Below are positions 46,108 through 53,155 of a DNA stretch of 64,000 bases, in pieces. The notes below the pieces were generated by a model. That model was given only the letters and a program-made list of their open reading frames with translations, did no database searches and was not told where the DNA came from. The position numbers were made by a program, and so were the translations under genes. Source of the stretch: Microbacterium sp. Leaf151 (GTDB lineage Bacteria > Actinomycetota > Actinomycetes > Actinomycetales > Microbacteriaceae); the NCBI RefSeq assembly GCF_001424225.1, contig NZ_LMOR01000001.1, positions 377,427-441,426 of the forward strand, written 5' to 3'. Position 1 is the stretch's first letter; every line of letters starts with the position of its first letter.

Positions 46108-46230
46108 CGCGTGGGTGCCGTAGGAACCGATCCCGCAGCGGGTGGGCACACTCCGCCGGAGGCTCCGCGCACGCCCATGTCCGTCCTGCGGCGGATGCGA
46201 ACGCGGCAACCTTTTGCCTACCGTGGGGGC

Positions 46231-46437
46231 ATGACCAAACCCGAAAACCCCTCACAGGTCGCGGTCTGGCTGTTCATCGCCGCGACCTTCGCGTTCGCAT
46301 CCTCATCCGTATTCGGGCTCGAAGGGCTCTGGCGGTGGAACCTCGCCGCCCTGGGGTTCCTGCTCGTCATCGTGGGAGGGGTGCGCCTCGGCGTCGAGAT
46401 GCGCGGGCGCCGCCCCACGGCTCCTCCCCAGGAGTGA
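46231..46437 (+). CDS. Small two-helix membrane protein
   Basis: 68 residues with two hydrophobic segments (VAVWLFIAATFAFASSSVFG and LAALGFLLVIVGGVRLGV) and a basic tail. TACCGT lies exactly six bases before the ATG and there is no ribosome-binding site, the leaderless arrangement seen at several other genes here, which supports it being real. It lies between the tRNA region and a convergent SDR gene. Function unknown. Confidence 0.65.
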   Translation: MTKPENPSQVAVWLFIAATFAFASSSVFGLEGLWRWNLAALGFLLVIVGGVRLGVEMRGRRPTAPPQE

Positions 46438-46512
46438 GCGCCGACCTCGCCGCCGGGCGCACGGGCCCTCGTGGCACGTCCGTGACGTCGCGCCGCCCGC
46501 GCTTCACACCGC

Positions 46513-47274
46513 TCAGCTGCGCAGGTGCGAGGCGCCGTTCAGGTCGAGGATCGCGCCCGACGCCCACTGCGAGCGGGGCGAGCTGAGGTAGGCCACGGCA
46601 TCCGCCACTTCGTCCGGGGTCGCGACGCGGCCGAACGGGCTCTGATCCCGGATGCCGTCACCCGCCGCGCCGGAGAGCTTCTCCTGCTGCCGATCGGTGC
46701 CGACGAAACCGGGCGCGACACTGGTCACGGCGATGCCGTGCGGGGCGAGGGCGACCGCGAGGGACTGGCCCATCGCGTGCAGGCCGGCTTTCGCGGCGCC
46801 GTAGGCGGGGAACTCCGGCTCTCCGCGGAATGCCCCTCGCGAACCGACGTTCACAATCGACCCGGGGAGTCCCCGTTCGATGAGGGACCGCGCGACCAGG
46901 AAGGTCACGTTCGCGGGGGCGCGCAGGTCGACGTCGACCATCTGCTCCCAGATGCGGTGCCAGGTGGCGTAGTCGACGGTGGAGATGGGATGCGAGGTCG
47001 CCGCGTTCGGCGCGATCGCGGCGTTGTTGACGAGCACGTCGATCCGCCCGAACGCCTCGAGGACGTCGCTCACGACGCGCTCCGCCGTCGCCGGGTCGGA
47101 GAGGTCGCCGCCGACGACGAGATGTCCCTCGCCATGCAGGAGCGCGAGTGTCTCGTGCGCGGCATCCCGATCGCGGCCGTAGTGGACGGCGACGCGATCC
47201 CCGCGCTCGCTGAGGGCAACGGCGATGGCCCGGCCGATACCGCGGGAAGCGCCGGTGACGAGGGAGTTCAGCAT
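46513..47274 (-). CDS. Short-chain dehydrogenase/reductase (SDR) family oxidoreductase
   Basis: 253 residues. Classical SDR: cofactor motif VTGASRGIGRAIA, NNAAIAPN, catalytic Ser in VNVGSRGAFRG, YxxxK in YGAAKAGLHAMG, and the closing SGAILDLNGASHLR. It uses NAD(P)H to interconvert an alcohol and a carbonyl; the substrate is unknown and FabG-like activity is possible. I place the start at ATG 47272-47274 behind GAGGATGAGG; an in-frame ATG 18 bases upstream is an alternative. It is transcribed alone. Confidence 0.9.
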   Translation of the reverse strand: MLNSLVTGASRGIGRAIAVALSERGDRVAVHYGRDRDAAHETLALLHGEGHLVVGGDLSDPATAERVVSDVLEAFGRIDVLVNNAAIAPNAATSHPISTVDYATWHRIWEQMVDVDLRAPANVTFLVARSLIERGLPGSIVNVGSRGAFRGEPEFPAYGAAKAGLHAMGQSLAVALAPHGIAVTSVAPGFVGTDRQQEKLSGAAGDGIRDQSPFGRVATPDEVADAVAYLSSPRSQWASGAILDLNGASHLRS

Positions 47275-47462
47275 TGCCTCATCCTCGTTCATCCTGAGCG
47301 TCCGGGCGGCGACGCGAAACGGCGACACCGCCCGGACTGTCCGGGGCTCACACGTCGGGGTGATGAACCGGTCACGCCCGCCGTGGAGCCCTCACGTTAC
47401 GTCGACGCCCGCCGACCGCGGCCCGCTTGACGAGCTCCCCCGGTGGATGCGGGGTGCAATTT

Positions 47463-47520
47463 GGGGCGACTTCCGCTCTTCGGGGCGCGAATCCTTCACC
47501 CGAACGGCGAAACCCGCCCC
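47463..47520. repeat. 19-base-period inverted element 7 (degenerate GGGGCG type)
   Basis: GGGGCGACT at 47463 and GGGGCGCGA at 47482 are 19 bases apart. On the other side CCGCCCC at 47514 and a weak copy TTCACCC at 47495 are also 19 apart. Total length is 58 bases against 59 for element 3. The right inner half-site is poorly conserved, so this is the least certain member. Confidence 0.5.
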
Positions 47521-47538
47521 AGACCGACGGACCGCGGG

Positions 47539-47901
47539 TCAGGCGCGGGTGAAGCCGTCGAGGTCGGGGTCCCAGAAGGCATCCGGGTTGTCGGAAGCGA
47601 GCGTCTGCTCCTGCGCGATCGCGGGCGCGTGCGGGAAACGCTGATGCTGGCGGAGCTCCTCGGCGGCCCACGCGAAGTCGGGCTCGTCGCCAGTCCAGTC
47701 GCGGGCCGGCGCACTCAGCACGTCGTTGCCGACGCCGATGACCAGCTCGGCCTGATCGGTCTCGCCCGTGGCGGTGACGATGGGGATGCTGACCGCCTGG
47801 GCATGCCCGTCGGCGGCGATCGACGCCGTCAGCTGCACGAGCGCCTCGGCGACATCGTCGGTCGTGGTCACGGTCTCACCGGCATAGGTCACAGATCGCA
47901 T
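47539..47901 (-). CDS. Hypothetical protein
   Basis: 120 residues, no membrane segment or signal. The fold appears mixed alpha/beta: MRSVTYAGETVTTTDDVAEALVQLTASIAA, VSIPIVTATGETDQAELVIGVGNDVLS, and an acidic Trp-containing tail ending NPDAFWDPDLDGFTRA. The codon use matches neighbours and the frame has normal GC periodicity, so it is probably real. I recognise no family. It is divergent from the YdeI-like gene. Confidence 0.6.
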   Translation of the reverse strand: MRSVTYAGETVTTTDDVAEALVQLTASIAADGHAQAVSIPIVTATGETDQAELVIGVGNDVLSAPARDWTGDEPDFAWAAEELRQHQRFPHAPAIAQEQTLASDNPDAFWDPDLDGFTRA

Positions 47902-48026
47902 CCCCCCATCGTGGCGGCGGCGACGACCTGGGAGGGGCCGCTTGCCCCGCGGACCATCGCTCGGGTAGGGCCCGGATGTCGGAGGGGTTCGCTACGGTCT
48001 CAGACACGACGTGAGGAGCGCGATCC

Positions 48027-48605
48027 ATGGCAGACATCCCCGAACTGATCGTCGCCGACGTCGAACGCTGGCGCGCGTGGCTCGATGAGAACGAGAGCGT
48101 GAGCGACGGCGTACGCGTGGTGCTCGCGAAGAAGGGCACCACCACTCCCACGACGCTCACCTACGCCGAAGCGCTCGAAGAAGCTCTCTGCAGCGGATGG
48201 ATCGACGGTCGCCGGCAGTCACGGGATGCCACGACCTTCTGGCAGCACTTCACGCCCCGCCGCTCTCGGTCGCTGTGGTCGACGCGCAACGTCGACATCG
48301 TCGCCCGCCTGGCCGATGAGGGGCGGATGCGCCCGCGCGGAGCCGTCGAGATCGCGAAGGCCCAGGCCGACGGGCGGTGGGATCGCGCGTACGCCGGTCC
48401 TGCGACGATCGAGGTCCCGCCGGATCTTCAGGCGGCCCTGGATGCCGTACCTACGGCCGCGCGCGCGTTCGGCGCCCTGAACAAGACGCAGCGGTACGCG
48501 GTGCTGCACCCCGTGGTCACGGCCGCGAACGAGACCGTGCGCGCGACGCGGATCGCGCGTCAGGTCGCTCGGCTGGAAGTGGTCGGGGAGGGGCCGGGCG
48601 CATGA
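48027..48605 (+). CDS. YdeI/OmpD-associated family protein (bacteriocin-protection type)
   Basis: 192 residues. The pattern ELIVADVERWRAWLDENESVSDGVRVVLAKKGTTTPTTLTYAEALEEALCSGWIDGRRQSRDATTFWQHFTPRRSRSLWS is typical of the YdeI family; GRMRPRGAVEIAKAQADGRWDRAY and the C-terminal helical part follow. Relatives are linked to antimicrobial-peptide or stress resistance, with no defined biochemistry. GAGGAG precedes the ATG. Its last codons lie inside the first copy of an 85-base tandem duplication (48544-48715). Confidence 0.87.
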   Translation: MADIPELIVADVERWRAWLDENESVSDGVRVVLAKKGTTTPTTLTYAEALEEALCSGWIDGRRQSRDATTFWQHFTPRRSRSLWSTRNVDIVARLADEGRMRPRGAVEIAKAQADGRWDRAYAGPATIEVPPDLQAALDAVPTAARAFGALNKTQRYAVLHPVVTAANETVRATRIARQVARLEVVGEGPGA

Positions 48606-48715
48606 CGTCCTCGCGGATTGCAGCGGCCCGCGACGCGTATCGCGCGACAGGTCGCTCTCTGGAGGTGGTCGGCGAAGTACCGGGGGCATGACGTCCTCAC
48701 GGATTGCAGCGACCC
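48544..48715 (+). repeat. 85-base tandem duplication of the 3' end of the YdeI-like gene
   Basis: Copy 1 (48544-48629) contains the gene's last 20 codons and the TGA; copy 2 (48631-48715) repeats it with scattered substitutions and one base deleted. Shared blocks include GCATGACGTCCTC, GGATTGCAGCG and CAGGTCGCTC. The duplicated tail no longer belongs to a gene. Confidence 0.85.
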
Positions 48716-48811
48716 CGGCTCCGAGCGAGGGGCGGTGGTGCTTCCGCGGCTGAGACGCGGGCCGGGCACCGCTCGGGCCCTACCGATAAGCCACGGAGCG
48801 AGAATGGGCAC

Positions 48812-49516
48812 ATGCGCGCGCGACGACTGCTGGGCCTAGGAGCCGTGGCATCCCTTCTCATGGGCCTCGTCGCGTGTTCCACCCCGAGCCCCGAAGCTCC
48901 CTCCCCGACGCCCGTTCTCGACGCTGACGCGCCGGTCGTGGCGTTCTACGGCGACTCCTACACACGCGGGACGGGCGCGAGCTCGCCCGAGAAGCGCTGG
49001 TCGACGGTCGTGTCGGCCGAGCGCGGTTGGCGCGAGATCAACCGTTCCGAGAACGGGCTGGGTTTCGTCAACCGCCGCGCCTCGATGGGGCCCGGGCTCG
49101 ACGACATCCCCGCGCTGATCATCGACGACGACCCCGACATCGTGTTCGTCACGATGGGACTGAACGACAACTTCAGCTACGACCGCGCCCCGGATGAGAT
49201 CCACACCGCCATCGACAGCGACCTCGATCGCCTGCGAGACGGGCTCCCCGACGCGCGCATCATCGTGGTCGAACCGTTCTGGTACACCGACGACCGGCCC
49301 GCCTCGGTCGACGTCATCGCCGGGTGGGTCGAGGCCGCCGCAGAGCGCATCGACGCGGACCACATCGACGGCGCGAGCCACTGGCTCGACGGGCACTACG
49401 CCGACTCGTCCGACAGTTGGATGGCCTCCGACGGCCTGCACCCGAACGACACGGGGTACGCCTACATGGCGGAGCGGATGGATGCCGCGCTTTGCGCCCT
49501 CGACCCGCCACTGTGA
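48812..49516 (+). CDS. SGNH/GDSL-family hydrolase lipoprotein
   Basis: 234 residues. A lipoprotein signal (LLGLGAVASLLMGLVAC) gives the lipidated Cys at residue 22, followed by a Pro/Ser/Thr linker. Block I is FYGDSYTRG with nucleophile S49, block III GLNDNFS, and block V DGLHPND carries the Asp/His of the triad. It is an esterase or lipase-like enzyme on the outer face of the membrane, perhaps acting on cell-wall acyl groups or polysaccharide. A GAGAAT hexamer six bases before the ATG could be a leaderless -10. Confidence 0.88.
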   Translation: MRARRLLGLGAVASLLMGLVACSTPSPEAPSPTPVLDADAPVVAFYGDSYTRGTGASSPEKRWSTVVSAERGWREINRSENGLGFVNRRASMGPGLDDIPALIIDDDPDIVFVTMGLNDNFSYDRAPDEIHTAIDSDLDRLRDGLPDARIIVVEPFWYTDDRPASVDVIAGWVEAAAERIDADHIDGASHWLDGHYADSSDSWMASDGLHPNDTGYAYMAERMDAALCALDPPL

Positions 49517-49643
49517 CCGCGGGGCAGGGAGTCGTCGAGCTCGATCGCAGGATGCACGGGAGTGGTCGGCTGGTCGAGAATCGACCGATGACCACGTCCC
49601 GGCACGCCACGAGAATCATCCCAACGCCGCGAACGGAGACCTC

Positions 49644-50228
49644 ATGCGGGAACTGACCTACTACGTTGCAGCATCCATCGATGGCTTCATCGCCGCTCCT
49701 GACGGCACCTTCGACGCCTTCCTGGCGGAGGGGGACCACATGGCGGCCGTCGTGTCGGACTTCGCCGACGCTCTTCCGACCCATGTGCTCAACGCCCTGG
49801 GCATTCACCCCCCGAGGACCCGATTCGACACCGTCATTCAGGGGTGGAACAGCTATTCGGTGGCCCTCGACGCGGGGATTACGAACCCGTACTCCCACCT
49901 TGCGGAGTACGTCGCGACTCATCGCACGGACGAACCCTCGGGTGTTCGTTACACGAGCGATGCGCTCGCGACCGTCCGCGCCCTCAAGGCGAAGCCCGGC
50001 CTCGGAATCTACCTCTGCGGAGGAGGCTCGCTGGCCGGCAGCCTTCTGCCCGAGATCGATCGTCTGATCATCAAGAGCAACCCGGTCGTCCTCGGTGGCG
50101 GCATCCCGCTTTTCGGCGGGGTAACCGGCGCCGCCACGACATTCACCCCGCTGAGTGCGGCGACCTTCGCATCCGGCGTCACGATCACCGAGTACGTGCG
50201 GCCGACCGCCGCCACGTCCGCCGGCTGA
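49644..50228 (+). CDS. Dihydrofolate reductase-like (RibD C-terminal domain) protein
   Basis: 194 residues. TYYVAASIDGFIAAPDGTFD, FDTVIQGWNSYSVAL, and IYLCGGGSLAGSLLPEIDRLIIKSNPVVLGGGIPLF are signatures of the RibD_C/DHFR-like family that binds NADPH. Members of this stand-alone group reduce unknown substrates; it is not the housekeeping DHFR. ACGGAG precedes the ATG. Its 3' end overlaps the convergent membrane-protein gene by 44 bases. Confidence 0.87.
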   Translation: MRELTYYVAASIDGFIAAPDGTFDAFLAEGDHMAAVVSDFADALPTHVLNALGIHPPRTRFDTVIQGWNSYSVALDAGITNPYSHLAEYVATHRTDEPSGVRYTSDALATVRALKAKPGLGIYLCGGGSLAGSLLPEIDRLIIKSNPVVLGGGIPLFGGVTGAATTFTPLSAATFASGVTITEYVRPTAATSAG

Positions 50229-50844
50229 GCGCCCACACCGCCGTCGCCGCGACCACCAGCAGCATCAGGATGCCGACGACGTGCAGCGCGAGTGACGGCA
50301 GACCCCGCTCGGGCAGGAGGAAGCCGTAGGGCACCCACCCGTCGGTCGCCCCGCGCAGTAGCACGACGGTGATCCACACGAGGGGGTAGGGCAGCACCCA
50401 CCACAACTGCGTCCACGCGAGCCGCGGCCGATCCGGCGAGAAGACGATGTCGATCAGCACCAACGCTGGGAACACGACGTGCAGCGCGACGCTGACCCAC
50501 ACCGGGGCGGAACCCGTGCCCGGCACCAGCGCGTTGTAGACCACGGCGACGACGATCAGGCACGCCGCTCCCACACCCCAGGCCACCGAGAGCCACGGGG
50601 GAGGGCGGCGACCGTTGAGGGCGAGAGCGCCCACGGCGATGAGCACGAGCGCGGTGAGCGAGCTCGTCTGGTTTGTGAAGTATCCGAAGAAGTCGAACGG
50701 ATTCGCATCGCCTACCGCGATCCGCAGAACGTACGCGTAAAACACGACGAGCAGAGCAGCGGAACCCACGACGACGCGCACGAGCGGACGGGTGCGACCG
50801 GTCGAGCGGGGTGGCTCGGGGACCGCAACGGATGCAGGGGCCAT
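50185..50844 (-). CDS. Pr6Pr-family integral membrane protein
   Basis: 219 residues with about six hydrophobic segments: LVRVVVGSAALLVVFYAYVL, TSSLTALVLIAVGALAL, WLSVAWGVGAACLIVVAVVY, VSVALHVVFPALVLIDIVF, LPYPLVWITVVLL and LHVVGILMLLVVAATAVWAL. The motif GYFTNQTSSL and the Trp/Pro pattern are those of the Pr6Pr (FAR-17a/AIG1-like) bacterial membrane proteins. Biochemical role unknown. It overlaps the convergent DHFR-like gene at its 3' end. Confidence 0.82.
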   Translation of the reverse strand: MAPASVAVPEPPRSTGRTRPLVRVVVGSAALLVVFYAYVLRIAVGDANPFDFFGYFTNQTSSLTALVLIAVGALALNGRRPPPWLSVAWGVGAACLIVVAVVYNALVPGTGSAPVWVSVALHVVFPALVLIDIVFSPDRPRLAWTQLWWVLPYPLVWITVVLLRGATDGWVPYGFLLPERGLPSLALHVVGILMLLVVAATAVWALSRRTWRRSAARTR

Positions 50845-51023
50845 CGGGCGACGCTACCGCGCGCGGGTCACCGAACGCCCGCTCGCCCGTGGCGACCAGG
50901 CAGAAGCGGCGGGGTTCTCGGGCGCGCCCAAACGCTCGGGCCCCATCGTTCGCTCCGGGTACCGCCGGTGTTCGAGCCGCTCGGTCAACAGCATCCGCGG
51001 TTCACGCTCCCGCGGGACCGGCG

Positions 51024-51725
51024 TCAGGAGGTTGCCGCCTCGACGCGTCGCACCGTCTCGGCGATGGCATCCGCCACCGCGTCGGGGTGCGAGACGTGCG
51101 GGGAGTGGCCGGATGCCACCGACACCTGCGCGTCGGCGGCGTCGGCCCACTGCCGCTGCTGCTCGGGCGGGAGCGCCTTGTCTTCGGTGGCGACGACGTA
51201 GGTCACCGTCACGTCGGGGCCGGGCTCGGCCGGAGCGGGCTGCGTGAACGACGTGACGCTCTGCCACCCCACGCGGGTCAGCGCGGTCTCGACGACGGCC
51301 GGGTCGACACCCGAGTAGATGGTCTCGGCGATGTTGCCGATCTTCACGGCCTTGCCGTCGGCGGAGCGCTCGTAGCCGGGCGGGAACTCGCCACCCTGGG
51401 CATCGAGGAGAGAGGCTCCGACGGGCAGAGAGAACGCGGCGATCATCACCAGTCCGCGCACGGAATCGGCCGCCGCGGCCGCCGCACGGGCCGGGACCCC
51501 GCCGTAGGAGTGCGCCGCGAGCACCACCGGGCCGTCGATGTCGGCGACAGCCGAACGGATGGCCTCGACATCGTCGGTCAGCGAACCGATATCGGCGGTG
51601 TCTGCGGAGCTGCTCGGCAGGTCGAGCGCGGTGGCCGACAGCCCGCGGGACGCGAGCGCGGCGATCAGCGGCTCGAAGACCCAGGCGCCGTGCATCGCGC
51701 CGGGGATGAGGACGATCGTGGACAT
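51024..51725 (-). CDS. Alpha/beta hydrolase
   Basis: 233 residues. IVLIPGAMHGAWVFEPLIAAL has the oxyanion-hole HGAW, the nucleophile elbow is LAAHSYGGVPA, the acid lies in VATEDKALPPEQQ, and the catalytic His in SGHSPHVSHPDAVA. This is the small salicylate-esterase/hydroxynitrile-lyase-like branch common in soil bacteria. AAGGAG precedes the ATG. The BLUF gene ends 23 bases upstream on the same strand, so co-transcription with the light-sensor pair is possible. Confidence 0.9.
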   Translation of the reverse strand: MSTIVLIPGAMHGAWVFEPLIAALASRGLSATALDLPSSSADTADIGSLTDDVEAIRSAVADIDGPVVLAAHSYGGVPARAAAAAADSVRGLVMIAAFSLPVGASLLDAQGGEFPPGYERSADGKAVKIGNIAETIYSGVDPAVVETALTRVGWQSVTSFTQPAPAEPGPDVTVTYVVATEDKALPPEQQRQWADAADAQVSVASGHSPHVSHPDAVADAIAETVRRVEAATS

Positions 51726-51748
51726 GATGCTCCTTGGGTGTCGAAGAT

Positions 51749-52186
51749 TCAGGCGTTGACGCTGGTGCGGGCGCGGAACCACACCGTCAACTCGCGGACG
51801 GCGCGGATGCCGGCTGCGTCGTCGTCGGACTCGAGGTCGGCGAACGTGTCGCGGAAGCCCTCGGGCGGCAGGGTCGTGGGGACGCCGATGGGCTCGTATC
51901 CCATCGTCCATTCCGAAAATCGACGCTCGTCGAGCTGCTCGGTCAGCAGCACCCGCACCTCAGCGTGCCGCGGATCGCGCCGGATCTTCGTCATGAGCTC
52001 GTCGACGGCATCCTGAGGTCCTTCCAGCACCTGGAAGAAGCGACCGCGACGGTACAGCAGCATGCCGGTGAGGTCGTGGTCGTGATTGGATGCCCGGCTC
52101 TGCGCGAGCAGGTCGGCGAGTGCGGCGTCGTCGAACGAGTCGGCTGCCGTGCTCACGTACGAGACGGAGGTCAGGGGTGAGTTCAC
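51749..52186 (-). CDS. BLUF-domain blue-light photoreceptor
   Basis: 145 residues, a short stand-alone BLUF protein. The flavin-site residues are all present with the spacing of AppA: Y10 (SVSYVS), N34 (SRASNHD), Q52 (FFQVLEG), W93 and M95 (FSEWTMGY), each exactly 11 less than AppA Y21, N45, Q63, W104 and M106. LTGMLLYRRGRFFQVLEGP is diagnostic. It binds FAD and signals by hydrogen-bond rearrangement on blue light. The start GTG overlaps the stop of the upstream 95-residue gene as GTGA. There is no output domain in the same chain, so it must act through a partner. Confidence 0.95.
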   Translation of the reverse strand: MNSPLTSVSYVSTAADSFDDAALADLLAQSRASNHDHDLTGMLLYRRGRFFQVLEGPQDAVDELMTKIRRDPRHAEVRVLLTEQLDERRFSEWTMGYEPIGVPTTLPPEGFRDTFADLESDDDAAGIRAVRELTVWFRARTSVNA

Positions 52187-52470
52187 GCGACCGCGCTCCC
52201 GTCGTCGGACGCCCGGGGCGCGGGGACACGCACCTGCGCGAGGGTGATCGGCCCGTCGAGCGGGGGCTGACCGTTGGTGACCGCGACCATCGCCTCGGTC
52301 AACGCCTCGAACCGGCCGACGACGCGAGAGGTGCCATCGTGCGCCAGGAAGGCGCCGTCGGGCTGTCGGTCGATGTAGCCGAGGAAGACGCCGGTGCGAC
52401 TGCCGACGTGGAAGCCCTCTTCGACGCGAGCCCAGACGACTCCCGCCCCGTACTGATCGGGTGACCCCAT
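52183..52470 (-). CDS. Small protein of unknown function coupled to the BLUF photoreceptor
   Basis: 95 residues from ATG 52468-52470, with AAGGAGG upstream. The sequence GAGVVWARVEEGFHVGSRTGVFLGYIDRQPDGAFLAHDGTSRVVGRFEALTEAMVAV suggests a small beta-rich domain with a C-terminal helix, then a polar tail. Its TGA overlaps the BLUF GTG by four bases, so the two are translationally coupled and probably made in fixed ratio. I know no family for it; an output or scaffold partner of the photoreceptor is a reasonable hypothesis. Confidence 0.72.
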   Translation of the reverse strand: MGSPDQYGAGVVWARVEEGFHVGSRTGVFLGYIDRQPDGAFLAHDGTSRVVGRFEALTEAMVAVTNGQPPLDGPITLAQVRVPAPRASDDGSAVA

Positions 52471-52641
52471 GGCCGCCCTCCTTACACCCGCGATGGAACC
52501 GGGCAGGAGCGAACGTACCGGGGGCCTCCGACATCGAGCCGCCCTTGACAGATCGGGCAGCGCCGCGCCAGCGCGTTTCCGGCGCGAGACGACGCCACGC
52601 CGAGGGAACGGCCGCACGCCGCAACCGACCTAGTCGGCGAG

Positions 52642-52680
52642 ACGCCGTCTCGCGGGTGCGGCGCGCGCGCGAGACGGCGT
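52642..52680 (-). terminator. Perfect hairpin downstream of the SnoaL-like gene
   Basis: ACGCCGTCTCGCG (52642-52654) pairs perfectly with CGCGAGACGGCGT (52668-52680) around a 13-base loop. It lies six bases past the stop of the minus-strand gene at 52687 and is its probable terminator. It shares CGAGAC with the inverted elements but lacks their 19-base period. Confidence 0.72.
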
Positions 52681-52686
52681 GCCCGT

Positions 52687-53076
52687 TCAGCCGATGGCCG
52701 CGCGGATCTGGGCGGCGTCGTCGGTGCCGCTCGCCTCGACGATGCGGCCCCGCTCCACCCGGTACATCGCGAACGACGCGATGCTCACGCGGCGACGGGT
52801 GGCCGCCACGTGGGTGAACGAGCCGGTGTGGGTCCCGCCGCCGCGCAGGTGCACCGCGAGCCGGTCGTCTTCGACGAGGAGCTGGATGCGCTTCCACTGC
52901 CAGTCGGGGAACCCGTGCAAGAGGTCGGCGTACTCGTCGACCCAGGCGTCGGCGCCGGCGGGCAGATGCGCCCGGCGGACGGCGGGATGCAGGAAACCCC
53001 GCAGATCCGCGAGGTCGTGCCGGTTGAGCGCGTCGAGGACGTCACCGAACCACTCGCGCGTCTCCCAGGGCTCCAC
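52687..53076 (-). CDS. SnoaL-like (NTF2-fold) protein
   Basis: 129 residues from GTG 53074-53076, with GGGGGA upstream. WFGDVLDALNRHDLADLRGFLHPAVRRAH, WVDEYADLLHGFPDWQWKRIQLLVEDDRLAVHLRGGGTHTG and FAMYRVERGRIVEASGTDD are typical of SnoaL-type polyketide-cyclase-like proteins. It is 79 bases downstream of the GMC oxidoreductase and probably part of the same operon; a role in handling the oxidised product (for instance isomerisation) would fit but is inference. Confidence 0.82.
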   Translation of the reverse strand: MEPWETREWFGDVLDALNRHDLADLRGFLHPAVRRAHLPAGADAWVDEYADLLHGFPDWQWKRIQLLVEDDRLAVHLRGGGTHTGSFTHVAATRRRVSIASFAMYRVERGRIVEASGTDDAAQIRAAIG

Positions 53077-53155
53077 TCCCCCATTATCCGCGGCCCCACG
53101 GGCGCGGGGCGTCGGGCAGCACCGCGGCGCAGCGCCGACGGAGCCCCGGCGGCCC

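Larger units (their letters stand above)
45983..46172 (+). repeat. Direct repeat downstream of each tRNA-end terminator
   Basis: About 33 bases at 45983-46015 (GGGTGGGCCCACGCCGCC then GGAGGCTCCGCGC) recur at 46140-46172 with three or four changes. Together with the duplicated tRNA end this makes an imperfect tandem unit of about 150 bases. Confidence 0.75.

Noticed and set aside
45846..46172. Integrated genomic island at tRNA-Gly
   Set aside because: The tRNA-end duplication encloses only about 150 bases with no integrase or cargo, so at most a scar remains; reported as such.
48377..48691. Separate small gene spanning the tandem duplication
   Set aside because: The frame mostly overlaps the YdeI-like gene in another register, and its tail is simply the duplicated end of that gene.
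52642..52680. Eighth member of the 19-base-period element family
   Set aside because: It shares CGAGAC and is a perfect hairpin, but no half-sites 19 bases apart could be found, so it is listed as a terminator.
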